Source of the DNA: Flammeovirgaceae bacterium UBA2371
GTDB taxonomy: Bacteria > Bacteroidota > Bacteroidia > Cytophagales > Cyclobacteriaceae
NCBI GenBank assembly: GCA_002345965.1
Contig: DDTF01000016.1
Coordinates: forward strand, 1-14,538
Reading direction: 5' to 3'
Length of the DNA: 14,538 nt
Shown here: piece after piece, positions 6,863 through 13,644 of the stretch
Layout: each line of letters begins with the position of its first letter
Numbering within the stretch: position 1 is the first letter of the stretch
Position numbers and translations under genes: made by a program
The notes under the pieces: model-generated
What the model was told of the DNA's origin: nothing
The model's database searches: none
What the model saw: only the letters and a program-made list of their open reading frames with translations

Positions 6863-9244
6863 TTATTCCTCATAATATCCCTGTCCATTTTTCCGTTTAC
6901 TGGCATAACCATACCCATAGCCATAGCCGTAGTGATAGGCGTACCCCTGACCGTAGCCATAACCTAGACCTGATTTGTAAATGTCGTTAAGCAGGATGCT
7001 AATGTTTTTCAATTTACCTGAACGATAATATTCATCAATGCTCTTAATGAATTCCTTGGGCGTATAGTTTTGACGAAGCACAAAAACTGAATGATTCACA
7101 AATTGGGAAATGACAAAAGCATCTGCTACCAGTGCCAATGGAGGCGTGTCAACAATTACATAATCGAATCGATCGCGTGATTTCTGAATAAATTGCTCAA
7201 ATTTATCAGTCAATAACAGCTCAGAGGGATTTGGCGGAACCGGTCCACCACTCACAAAGAAGAGATTTTCGATGTCAGTGTCTTGTACCACTTCATCAAA
7301 TGATGAAATTCCAGAAAGAAAAGTGCTAAGTCCGGTAGCATTGTCCCTCTTAAAATCTTCGAAAATTTTAGGCCTCCTCATGTCGGCCCCTACTATCAGG
7401 GTTTTCTTACCAGACAACGCGAAAACAGTGGCCAGGTTTATGGTTGTAAAAGTCTTGCCTTCCCCGCTAATAGAGCTACTCACCATAAAAATTTGTTTGG
7501 CCTCATTACCGGTGAAATAATTTAAATTAGACCGAAGGGCCCTAAACGATTCAGAGACCCCTGACTTCGGGCGTTCACTGACAATCAGGTTACTTGCTCC
7601 TGACTTGTGCCCAATTCCTCCTACAAATGGAATGGAACTTACTTTATCAATATCTTCTTTGGATTGCACTTTAGTGTCCACAATTTCGATCAATACAAAA
7701 ATGGCAAACGGGAATATCAATCCAAGCAATGCAGCAATTGAATAATTCCGAATGGGTTTGGGAGACAACTGCCCGCCTTTCATAGGGGGATTTATTGCTA
7801 TTACGTCACTCGTGTTTGCAGCCATCGAAATACCCGCTTCTGATAATTTTTGCATCAAAAAGACATACAGATTCTCAAGCAGCGAATAATTCCGTTGTAC
7901 AGCAATCAACTGCCGTTCGGATGCTGGCAAAAGCGATAACTGCTTTTCAATATCCTTGACTTGCTTATTGAGAAAATCCATTTTGATTTTATCCGTAGAC
8001 TTGAGGGTATTCACTGATTCAAGCACATTTTTTTTAATCTCATTAATTCGATTAACCTTACCAGCCACAAGCGGATTCCTGCCATTTTCAGAGCCCAGGT
8101 ATAACTTTATCTCCAATTGCAAGTCAACCAATGTGGTTAACAATGAATTGATCACAGGATCTGTAAGACCAACGGAAGAGGGCAAGATCACCAAATCCAG
8201 GTTATTGTCATTCATATTGAGGTATTCCTCCAGGTATTTAAAATAATTTTGCCGGATCAGCAAATCAGATTTTTGCAATTCAAATTCACCCACCCTTTCT
8301 AGTAATCGTTGCGCATCCGCGCTCATGTCCTTTATTCGGCTGCTATTACCGAATCGCTCCAGTTGAAATTCCACGGTACGCAGTGAATCCTTTATATTCA
8401 CCAATTGGCCCCGAATGAATTCAATTGTCCGCTCTGCTGCCTCATTTTTCTTTTTTAAATCCAGTGCTCTATAGGCATCTACAAGACCACTTAGAAAATC
8501 CATATCTTTTTCAGGATTCGTACCCGTAAGACTCAAATTGACTACACCAGAACCCAATTCAGCCCAATCAACCCTAAGACGCCCTACATAGCTGCCAGCA
8601 ACTGCCAATGGATTCTGGATAACAAGTAAAAAAGGTACGCCTATATATGCCCTAATATTCCTTTCTGGAATTCTTTTAATGCATATTTCGTATTCATCAA
8701 ATTGAATAGAATCATTGAGTTGATATACCGTAGGTGGATTTGAATCGTTATCAGAAAATGCAGATAATGAATAATGTGTCTCATCCTTCAGCGTAAAGAT
8801 GAATTGCCCTGTTTTTATTTGATTCGGATTGCACCATTCTGCCAACACAGGCATATAGCTGTACGCCTCCGTAGTCATGAAATAACCCTCTCTGTAGAAT
8901 GCAACGTTAAAGTTAAGATTGCGTACTACCTGCTCAATTAAAGGGTAGGATCGGATAATATAAGGTTCATTCAAATAATTTCGATACGGATCTATTAGCG
9001 CATTCTTGTATAAAAGTTCCGCACCTCCAGTTTCCTGTGTCTCTCTGATCATTAGTGAAGAGGTAACCGGATACACGCGTTCACTATACCTGGTTTGGTA
9101 AAAAGCCGTAACTAAAGCAACCACAAATGAAAAAAGAACCACGTACCAAAAGCGAATGGCCCGAGCCAATACCCGCTTGAAATCAAGTGTAAATCCAGTT
9201 TGTTGGCGTTGTACTTCAGGTTCAAATAGGGATGAATCGCTCAC
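6863..9244 (-). CDS. wzc: Wzc-like polysaccharide co-polymerase with BY-type tyrosine autokinase
   Basis: This 793-residue inner-membrane protein should regulate polysaccharide chain length or export and contact the OPX lipoprotein. TM1 lies near residues 31-50. A long periplasmic, coiled-coil-rich region with a GNVR-like end follows, then TM2 near 500-520 after the proline-rich SPKPIRNYS. The cytoplasmic kinase has the oligomerisation motif ESFRALR (EX2RX2R, about 565), Walker A SGEGKTFTT (about 590), Walker A' LIVGADMRRP (about 615) and Walker B DYVIVDTPP (about 695). The C-terminus (758-793) holds 11 tyrosines, mostly alternating with glycine, and is the expected autophosphorylation cluster. 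The start is GTG at 9244-9242, 5 bp after the OPX stop, with no good ATG alternative. wzm follows with no gap. Confidence 0.95.
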   Translation of the reverse strand: MSDSSLFEPEVQRQQTGFTLDFKRVLARAIRFWYVVLFSFVVALVTAFYQTRYSERVYPVTSSLMIRETQETGGAELLYKNALIDPYRNYLNEPYIIRSYPLIEQVVRNLNFNVAFYREGYFMTTEAYSYMPVLAEWCNPNQIKTGQFIFTLKDETHYSLSAFSDNDSNPPTVYQLNDSIQFDEYEICIKRIPERNIRAYIGVPFLLVIQNPLAVAGSYVGRLRVDWAELGSGVVNLSLTGTNPEKDMDFLSGLVDAYRALDLKKKNEAAERTIEFIRGQLVNIKDSLRTVEFQLERFGNSSRIKDMSADAQRLLERVGEFELQKSDLLIRQNYFKYLEEYLNMNDNNLDLVILPSSVGLTDPVINSLLTTLVDLQLEIKLYLGSENGRNPLVAGKVNRINEIKKNVLESVNTLKSTDKIKMDFLNKQVKDIEKQLSLLPASERQLIAVQRNYSLLENLYVFLMQKLSEAGISMAANTSDVIAINPPMKGGQLSPKPIRNYSIAALLGLIFPFAIFVLIEIVDTKVQSKEDIDKVSSIPFVGGIGHKSGASNLIVSERPKSGVSESFRALRSNLNYFTGNEAKQIFMVSSSISGEGKTFTTINLATVFALSGKKTLIVGADMRRPKIFEDFKRDNATGLSTFLSGISSFDEVVQDTDIENLFFVSGGPVPPNPSELLLTDKFEQFIQKSRDRFDYVIVDTPPLALVADAFVISQFVNHSVFVLRQNYTPKEFIKSIDEYYRSGKLKNISILLNDIYKSGLGYGYGQGYAYHYGYGYGYGYASKRKNGQGYYEE

Positions 9245-9249
9245 GTCAA

Positions 9250-10035
9250 TTACCTGGTTAAATTGATTACTAAAATCAGCAGTGACAAGGTGGAAACCAC
9301 TAAGGCCAGGTTCTGCCCCAAATATTTACGATATGGCCTCTGTTTTAAAGCTGGCACAATGAGGATATCATTCTGATTTATGTAATAATAAGGAGAATTC
9401 ATAAAGTTCTCTTGGAGAAGGTTGATATACTGGACGGTACTTTGTCCATTCTGTTGCCGAATCAACTTTATATTTGATTTATCCGCCAAATCGGTAAGTC
9501 CTCCCGCCCATCCAATGGCTTCCAGTAAGGTCACTCTGTTGTTATTCAAAATGACGGCCCCCTCCTTATTTGCTTCACCCAATACAGTAAAACGAAAGTT
9601 TAATAGACGGACTTTAACCACCGGAGATTCCAGATATTGAGAAACAATGGTTTGCAGTTTATCCTGAATTTCAAAAACGGTCATTCCTGCAACTTTAATC
9701 TTGCCGATGAATGGAAAAGGGATTTCACCATTGCGATCCACCAATTCACCAATCAACTGAGCATTTCCGTTTATGGCATTGTTTCCACCTCCCAAGCTGC
9801 TTTGATTTTTACTTAAAAAATCAAAATCTTCAGGCGTCAGGCTCTCAAAGCGAACGGAGATAATATCCTCAGGCTGAACTTTGTATTCGTATTGCATTAA
9901 ATCATAAGATCTAACCACGGAGTCCCTTGGCAAATTCTTTACATTCACATCATCTTGCTGTAGGTAAACATACTTTTTATTGGAAACACAGGACCCAAAA
10001 AAGATTAGGCCACCTAATAGTATAAAATACTTCAT
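9250..10035 (-). CDS. Outer-membrane polysaccharide export lipoprotein (OPX, Wza-like)
   Basis: From the ATG at 10035 this is a 261-residue exported lipoprotein that should form the outer-membrane or periplasmic exit path for the glycan. It begins MKYFILLGGLIFFGSC, a lipoprotein signal with lipidation at Cys16. A poly-export domain spans about 49-145 (YKVQPEDIISVRF and the IPFPFIGKIKVAGMT segment) and an SLBB-type domain about 148-230 (FTVLGEANKEGAV, LLEAIGWAGGLTDLADKSNI). A hydrophobic stretch at 242-259 could be a C-terminal membrane helix. E. coli Wza is much longer (about 379 residues), so this is the short form common in Bacteroidota. An in-frame ATG at 10074 would add 13 residues, but these would bury the signal peptide; the later start is preferred. 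The kinase gene follows after 5 bp. Confidence 0.93.
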   Translation of the reverse strand: MKYFILLGGLIFFGSCVSNKKYVYLQQDDVNVKNLPRDSVVRSYDLMQYEYKVQPEDIISVRFESLTPEDFDFLSKNQSSLGGGNNAINGNAQLIGELVDRNGEIPFPFIGKIKVAGMTVFEIQDKLQTIVSQYLESPVVKVRLLNFRFTVLGEANKEGAVILNNNRVTLLEAIGWAGGLTDLADKSNIKLIRQQNGQSTVQYINLLQENFMNSPYYYINQNDILIVPALKQRPYRKYLGQNLALVVSTLSLLILVINLTR

Positions 10036-10086
10036 CGAGGAAAAATTCAAAGCGTTAAATATACGAAATCCCATCGATCATATCGG

Positions 10087-11205
10087 TTACTCATGGTAGT
10101 TGTAGGTTTTGAAACCACCCTTCTTTAAATGCTTTTCACCCTTCATTAATGTCAGGTCTGCATCCACCATCTCTGCAATGAGTTCATTTACATTGGTTCG
10201 AGGTTGCCAACCTAGTATCTCCTTTGATTTGGTTGGATCGCCCAATAATAAATCTACCTCAGTGGGTCTAAAATACCGAGGGTCGATCGCTACGATTTCA
10301 TCCCCAGGCTTTAAACCCGTTTTCTCTTTATTCCGATCTACAGATTCCACCAGTCCAACTTCATTTAAACCCTGCCCTCTAAAAGTTATTGTAATGCCCG
10401 CATGCGTAAAGGCGCGTACCAAAAAATCTCTCACAGAAGTGGTTGCTCCTGTTGCAATCACGTAATCATCTGGTTTAGGTTGTTGCAGTATCAAGTACAT
10501 GGCTTCTACGTAATCTCTTGCATGTCCCCAATCGCGATTGGCATCCAGGTTACCCATATACAATTTTTGTTGCACGCCCATCACAATGCGCGCTACACCT
10601 CTTGTAATTTTGCGAGACACAAACGTCTCCCCGCGCAAAGGAGATTCGTGATTAAAGAGAATGCCGTTGCAGGCAAACATATCATAGGCTTCGTGGTAGT
10701 TAACCGTAATCCAATAGGCGTACAACTTGGCCACTCCATAAGGTGAACGGGGGTAAAATGGAGTAGTCTCATTTTGTGGCGTTTCTCTAACTTTTCCATA
10801 TAACTCAGACGTGGAAGCCTGATAAATTCGGCAATGTTTTGCCATACCCAAAATGCGGACAGCCTCTAATATCCGGAGGGTGCCCATTCCGTCTGTGTTG
10901 GCTACATATTCTGGAATTTCAAAACTTACCCGCACATGACTCATTGCTCCCAGGTTATAAATTTCATCTGGTTGGATTTCCTGAATAAGTCGAATCAAAT
11001 TGGTGCTATCCGTCAGGTCACCGTAATGTAATTTCAATCGAGCACCCTTCTCATGTGGATCCTGGTAAATATGATCAATTCGATCTGTGTTAAAGGAAGA
11101 TGCTCTTCTCTTAAGCCCATGAACCTCATACCCAAGATTCAAAAGATATTCAGCCAGATATGCACCATCCTGACCAGTAATACCTGTGATAAAAGCCTTT
11201 TTCAT
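10087..11205 (-). CDS. gmd: GDP-mannose 4,6-dehydratase
   Basis: This enzyme converts GDP-D-mannose to GDP-4-keto-6-deoxy-D-mannose, the first committed step to GDP-L-fucose and other 6-deoxyhexoses. At 372 residues it matches the family length. The nucleotide-binding GITGQDG is at residues 8-14. The NADP-contact region LKRRASSFNTDRI and a full short-chain dehydrogenase active site are present: T132 and E134 in STSELYG, Y156 and K160 in YGVAK, all at the E. coli GMD positions. The C-terminal RPTEVDLLLGDPTKSKEILGW is characteristic. The ATG at 11205 starts directly at the Rossmann strand. fcl, which uses the product, ends 36 bp upstream, so the pair can make GDP-L-fucose. The OPX gene follows after 51 bp with its preferred start. 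Confidence 0.98.
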   Translation of the reverse strand: MKKAFITGITGQDGAYLAEYLLNLGYEVHGLKRRASSFNTDRIDHIYQDPHEKGARLKLHYGDLTDSTNLIRLIQEIQPDEIYNLGAMSHVRVSFEIPEYVANTDGMGTLRILEAVRILGMAKHCRIYQASTSELYGKVRETPQNETTPFYPRSPYGVAKLYAYWITVNYHEAYDMFACNGILFNHESPLRGETFVSRKITRGVARIVMGVQQKLYMGNLDANRDWGHARDYVEAMYLILQQPKPDDYVIATGATTSVRDFLVRAFTHAGITITFRGQGLNEVGLVESVDRNKEKTGLKPGDEIVAIDPRYFRPTEVDLLLGDPTKSKEILGWQPRTNVNELIAEMVDADLTLMKGEKHLKKGGFKTYNYHE

Positions 11206-11241
11206 CTTGTTATGAATAAATTGTTAATACCATTATCAATG

Positions 11242-12183
11242 TCAAGCAACCTTGGTATATACATTATTTAGAAAATCCTGATAAGTAAGGGTAATGCCTT
11301 CCTTGAGTTTAACTTTATGCGCATACCCAAGCTGACGGAGTTTAGTGCTGTCCATAAGTTTGCGAGGTGTACCATCGGGTTTACTTTTATCAAAATGGAT
11401 GGCCCCTTTGAATCCAACAATTGTTTTCACCATTTGAGCCAGATCCAAAATTGAAATTTCCTCTCCAGTTCCAATATTAATTAGTGAATAATCTTCATAA
11501 TGCTCCATCAAATAATAACAGGCCTCAGCTAGGTCATCTGAAAACATGAATTCACGGAGTGGAGATCCTGTTCCCCAAATAACTACTTCATTTTTAGCTT
11601 CCACCTTTGCTTCGTGAAACCTACGAATCAATGCAGGTAAAACATGAGCATTCTGAGGATGATAGTTGTCCCCATAGCCATACATGTTGGTCGGCATCGC
11701 TGAAATAAATCTGCAGCCATACTGTTTGTGATAGGCCTGGCAAAGTTTCAGACCTGCTATCTTGGCAATGGCATAGGCTTCATTGGTTTTTTCCAGATAT
11801 CCGGATAGCAAACTCTCCTCGGTAATAGGTTGCGCTGCAAATTTTGGATAAATGCAAGATGATCCAAGGAACAAAAGCTTTTTTACTTGATGGCTGTACG
11901 CATTATGAATTACGTTACATTCAATCATGAGATTATCATAGAGAAAGTCTGCCGGGTATGTATCGTTAGCCAAAATGCCGCCTACTTTGGCTGCGGCCAT
12001 GAAAACATATTCTGGCTTATATTCTTTGAAGAATTTTTGCACCGTCAGCTGATCTCTTAAATCCAGTTCCTTAGATGACCTTCCAATCAACTGAGTAAAT
12101 CCCTCAGCTTTCAATTTTCTCAAAATGGCCGAACCGACCATACCGTTATGCCCAGCTACGTAAATTCTGGCGTTACGCTCCAT
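11242..12183 (-). CDS. fcl: GDP-L-fucose synthase (epimerase/reductase)
   Basis: This 313-residue enzyme carries out the 3,5-epimerisation and NADPH-dependent 4-reduction of GDP-4-keto-6-deoxymannose to GDP-L-fucose. The cofactor loop GHNGMVG is at residues 11-17. The catalytic elements are GSSCIYP (107-113, with the Ser and Cys used for epimerisation), YAIAK (137-141) and the PTNMYG...NAHVLPALI block with His180. MAAAKVGGI and the late DGTPRKLMDS also fit the family. The ATG at 12183 gives a normal N-terminus. It is the first sugar-precursor gene after the regulatory genes, with 127 bp upstream, making this the likely beginning of the biosynthetic operon or of a promoter-proximal block. It lies 36 bp ahead of gmd. 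Confidence 0.98.
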   Translation of the reverse strand: MERNARIYVAGHNGMVGSAILRKLKAEGFTQLIGRSSKELDLRDQLTVQKFFKEYKPEYVFMAAAKVGGILANDTYPADFLYDNLMIECNVIHNAYSHQVKKLLFLGSSCIYPKFAAQPITEESLLSGYLEKTNEAYAIAKIAGLKLCQAYHKQYGCRFISAMPTNMYGYGDNYHPQNAHVLPALIRRFHEAKVEAKNEVVIWGTGSPLREFMFSDDLAEACYYLMEHYEDYSLINIGTGEEISILDLAQMVKTIVGFKGAIHFDKSKPDGTPRKLMDSTKLRQLGYAHKVKLKEGITLTYQDFLNNVYTKVA

Positions 12184-12206
12184 GAATAGTCAAATATGAT
12201 CTCATA

Positions 12207-12232
12207 TCTAGATTTTCTACCCCTGTTTACTC
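12207..12232 (-). promoter_or_regulatory. Candidate operator elements upstream of fcl
   Basis: On the minus strand, GAGTAAA is followed after 13 bp by TCTAGA (embedded in ATCTAGAT), ending about 23 bp before the fcl ATG. Both words recur upstream of the winged-helix regulator gene at nearly the same spacing, and a longer shared string (ACAGGG, then TA, then AAATCTAGA) occurs at both places in opposite orientation to the genes. This suggests a common regulator site, but only two copies are visible. I see no convincing Bacteroidota -33/-7 promoter here. Confidence 0.3.
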
Positions 12233-12273
12233 ACAGCTTCGCCTCCTCAGTCCCAGTGAGTCTTTAAAATTTA

Positions 12274-12308
12274 GTTGCCGGTTGCCGGGCTCTGGTTGCC
12301 CGTAGGCG
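12274..12308 (+). repeat. Heptamer repeat block A (regulator-fcl spacer)
   Basis: Five in-phase 7-bp units read on the + strand: GTTGCCG, GTTGCCG, GGCTCTG, GTTGCCC, GTAGGCG. The phase is kept through the diverged units. The block starts two bases beyond the regulator stop codon and lies in the 127-bp spacer before fcl. It belongs to the same family as the blocks around cysQ and the antiterminator gene. Confidence 0.8.
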
Positions 12309-12310
12309 GT

Positions 12311-12856
12311 TTATTCCTCCCGCCAGAGCAAGAGGGCGCGGTCGGCCTGGAGGCTTTCCTTATTGGCTTCAAACTCCTCTTCAGAAAGCACCAGGGTGCG
12401 CACTTTCCTGTGGATCAGTTTCTCTACCTTTTCTACACAGCTCATCAGGTACTCCTTGTCAATCGAGCCCACCATCACCAGGTCGATAATACCTGTGTCG
12501 CGGCCTGCCGCGTAATCGCCTATAATTAGTGCCAGCTTCAATTTCCCCAGCCGTGAAAGCACCTTGTTCACCACATTGTCCATGATCTTGTCAAAACCCA
12601 AGTACTTGTGTACCAGTGTTTTCAACTCAGGATAAAGGGGGTGTTGGGTGTTGACGCTATAATAAATGTTGCGGCCCTCCTCTCGGCTCAACAGGTAGCC
12701 CGCTTCGCTTAAGTTATTGAGTTCATGGCGGATGGAGTTGGTGGACTCACCAAATTCCTTGGCCATTTCCCTCAAATAGGCCGTTGCCTGGCTGTTCGAG
12801 AAGAACTTGAGCAGCATCTTGAGGCGGGTTTTTGAGGTAATGATGGTATCCAGCAC
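12311..12856 (-). CDS. Winged-helix regulator with degenerate nucleotidyltransferase-like domain
   Basis: This 181-residue protein is probably a DNA-binding regulator of the locus. Residues 1-70 form a winged helix: SKTRLKMLLKFF, then YLREMAKEFGESTNSIRHEL as the recognition region, and a wing around REEGRNIYYSVN. Residues about 105-175 resemble a small nucleotidyltransferase domain, with GDYAAGRDTGIIDLVMVG at 113-130. The usual GS...SDIDL pattern is altered: the Ser is replaced by Asp and the first Asp of the catalytic pair by Ile, so catalysis is doubtful. Similar proteins commonly sit beside UpxY genes in Bacteroidota polysaccharide loci. The start is GTG at 12856, giving the family-typical MLDTIITSKTRLKM. 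A perfect inverted repeat lies 28 bp upstream. The target DNA and any ligand are unknown. Confidence 0.82.
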   Translation of the reverse strand: MLDTIITSKTRLKMLLKFFSNSQATAYLREMAKEFGESTNSIRHELNNLSEAGYLLSREEGRNIYYSVNTQHPLYPELKTLVHKYLGFDKIMDNVVNKVLSRLGKLKLALIIGDYAAGRDTGIIDLVMVGSIDKEYLMSCVEKVEKLIHRKVRTLVLSEEEFEANKESLQADRALLLWREE

Positions 12857-12884
12857 AGGGTAAATCTAGAGAAAAGTATTTAAT

Positions 12885-12901
12885 GAGTAAAGATTTTACT
12901 C
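12885..12901. promoter_or_regulatory. Inverted repeat upstream of the regulator gene
   Basis: GAGTAAA-GAT-TTTACTC is a perfect palindrome with 7-bp arms and a 3-bp centre, ending 28 bp before the GTG start of the winged-helix gene. Its size suits a dimeric winged-helix protein, so autoregulation is plausible. One arm recurs upstream of fcl. TCTAGA lies 14 bp from it towards the gene. Binding is inferred, not shown. Confidence 0.4.
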
Positions 12902-12916
12902 GTGTTCTTTTGGTCG

Positions 12917-12958
12917 GTTGCCAGTTTCAGGTTACCAGTTGCCAGTGGTGAGTTTGGT
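12917..12958 (+). repeat. Heptamer repeat block B (antiterminator-regulator spacer)
   Basis: Six in-phase 7-bp units read on the + strand: GTTGCCA, GTTTCAG, GTTACCA, GTTGCCA, GTGGTGA, GTTTGGT. The last unit runs into the stop codon of the antiterminator gene. The rest of this 101-bp spacer holds the inverted repeat and TCTAGA element upstream of the regulator. Confidence 0.8.
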
Positions 12959-13452
12959 TATATTTTCTTTAGTAGGGCGGGGTCGAGTTCTACGCGCATG
13001 ACGTTGCCCAGCAAGTCGAGGGAGACCATGAATTTGTTGGGGGCGGATTTGGTCACCTGGCCGAAGGCACCTTTCAGAGGGCCGTCCATTACTTTTACCT
13101 TGTCGCCCGTCTCAATATGATCAGCAGCTATTACCTCTATGGTGAGGCCTGTGGCTAAAAAGCGATTGATCAGTTCGTACTCCTTAGGATGAAGCATGGC
13201 GGGCTTGTCGTTATGACGGATGGACCAGGAGATGCCGGGCACCTGCAGGACTTCTGTTATAAGGTGTTCGTAGGTGTTGACGAATATATACGAGTTAAAC
13301 AGGGGAACCTCTACTTTCTTTTTGCGATCGCTCCACTGGCGCATGACCTTTTGCATGGGAAGAAATACTTCATAACCTCTTCGCAATAGCAGATCGCTCA
13401 CTTTTTTTTCGTGGCGACTCTTTGTATAAAACGCAAACCAGTTTTTTTCCAT
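12958..13452 (-). CDS. UpxY/RfaH-type transcription antiterminator (NusG family)
   Basis: This 164-residue NusG paralogue is expected to ride on RNA polymerase and prevent premature termination in the long downstream polysaccharide operon. The NGN domain covers residues 3-100: the opening WFAFYTKSRHEKKVSDLLLRRG, FLPMQKVMRQWSDRKKKV and PLFNSYIFV are the family signature. VPGISWSIRHNDKPAML corresponds to the next conserved strand. A KOW motif follows at about 114-142 (ETGDKVKVMDGPLKGAFGQV). Length and position at the head of a capsule-type locus match UpxY/UpaY proteins of Bacteroides and NusG-like proteins of Cytophagales. The start ATG lies in a 16-bp palindrome. No ops-like recruitment element is recognisable. 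The protein is shorter than house-keeping NusG and lacks its insert, supporting the specialised role. Confidence 0.93.
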   Translation of the reverse strand: MEKNWFAFYTKSRHEKKVSDLLLRRGYEVFLPMQKVMRQWSDRKKKVEVPLFNSYIFVNTYEHLITEVLQVPGISWSIRHNDKPAMLHPKEYELINRFLATGLTIEVIAADHIETGDKVKVMDGPLKGAFGQVTKSAPNKFMVSLDLLGNVMRVELDPALLKKI

Positions 13453-13466
13453 CTTAAATTTAAGAT
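13451..13466. promoter_or_regulatory. 16-bp perfect palindrome over the antiterminator start codon
   Basis: ATCTTAAATTTAAGAT is perfectly self-complementary and includes the first two bases of the ATG of the UpxY-type gene. In RNA it could fold into a weak AU hairpin (6-bp stem, 4-nt loop) over the start; in DNA it could be a protein site. It may also be a by-product of the AT-rich heptamer repeats that begin next to it. Confidence 0.3.
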
Positions 13467-13542
13467 TTACGATTTTTGATTGGTTGGCTTAAAGTTATGA
13501 GTTTTGAATTATGAGTTTTAAGTCAGAATCCAATTTTAAATT
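13464..13542 (+). repeat. AT-rich heptamer repeats upstream of the antiterminator gene
   Basis: Degenerate 7-bp units read on the + strand: GATTTAC, GATTTTT, GATTGGT, then after a small phase slip GTTATGA, GTTTTGA, ATTATGA, GTTTTAA, GTCAGAA. They differ in base composition from the GTTGCCA family but share the 7-bp period and adjoin it. Together with the next block they occupy almost all of the 181-bp spacer between cysQ and the antiterminator gene. Any promoter must lie among them; I cannot identify one confidently. Confidence 0.6.
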
Positions 13543-13545
13543 TTG

Positions 13546-13644
13546 GTTGCCAGTTACCAGTTGCCGGTCTCTAGTTGCCAGTTACATGGTTTAAGGTTGC
13601 CGGTTTCATGTTTCATGTTTCTAGTTTCTAGTTTCAGGTTGAAC
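13546..13644 (+). repeat. Heptamer repeat block C (overlaps cysQ 3' end)
   Basis: About fourteen units read on the + strand: GTTGCCA, GTTACCA, GTTGCCG, GTCTCTA, GTTGCCA, GTTACAT, an 8-base unit, GTTGCCG, GTTTCAT twice, GTTTCTA twice, GTTTCAG, GTTGAAC. The cysQ stop codon and last residues are read from the final units. The array shows a gradual shift from GTTGCC-type to GTTTC-type units. Confidence 0.85.

Noticed and set aside
10036..10074. Upstream ATG for the OPX lipoprotein
   Set aside because: It would put 13 residues before a good lipoprotein signal peptide ending in GSC.
12184..12273. Rho-independent terminator or attenuator between the regulator and fcl
   Set aside because: Only a short imperfect stem (CTCA/TGAG) can be found, with no U-run following it.
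13453..13633. Bacteroidota -33/-7 promoter (TTG / TAnnTTTG) before the antiterminator gene
   Set aside because: Only partial -7 matches such as TAACTTTA are seen, with no TTG at proper spacing; not strong enough to list.
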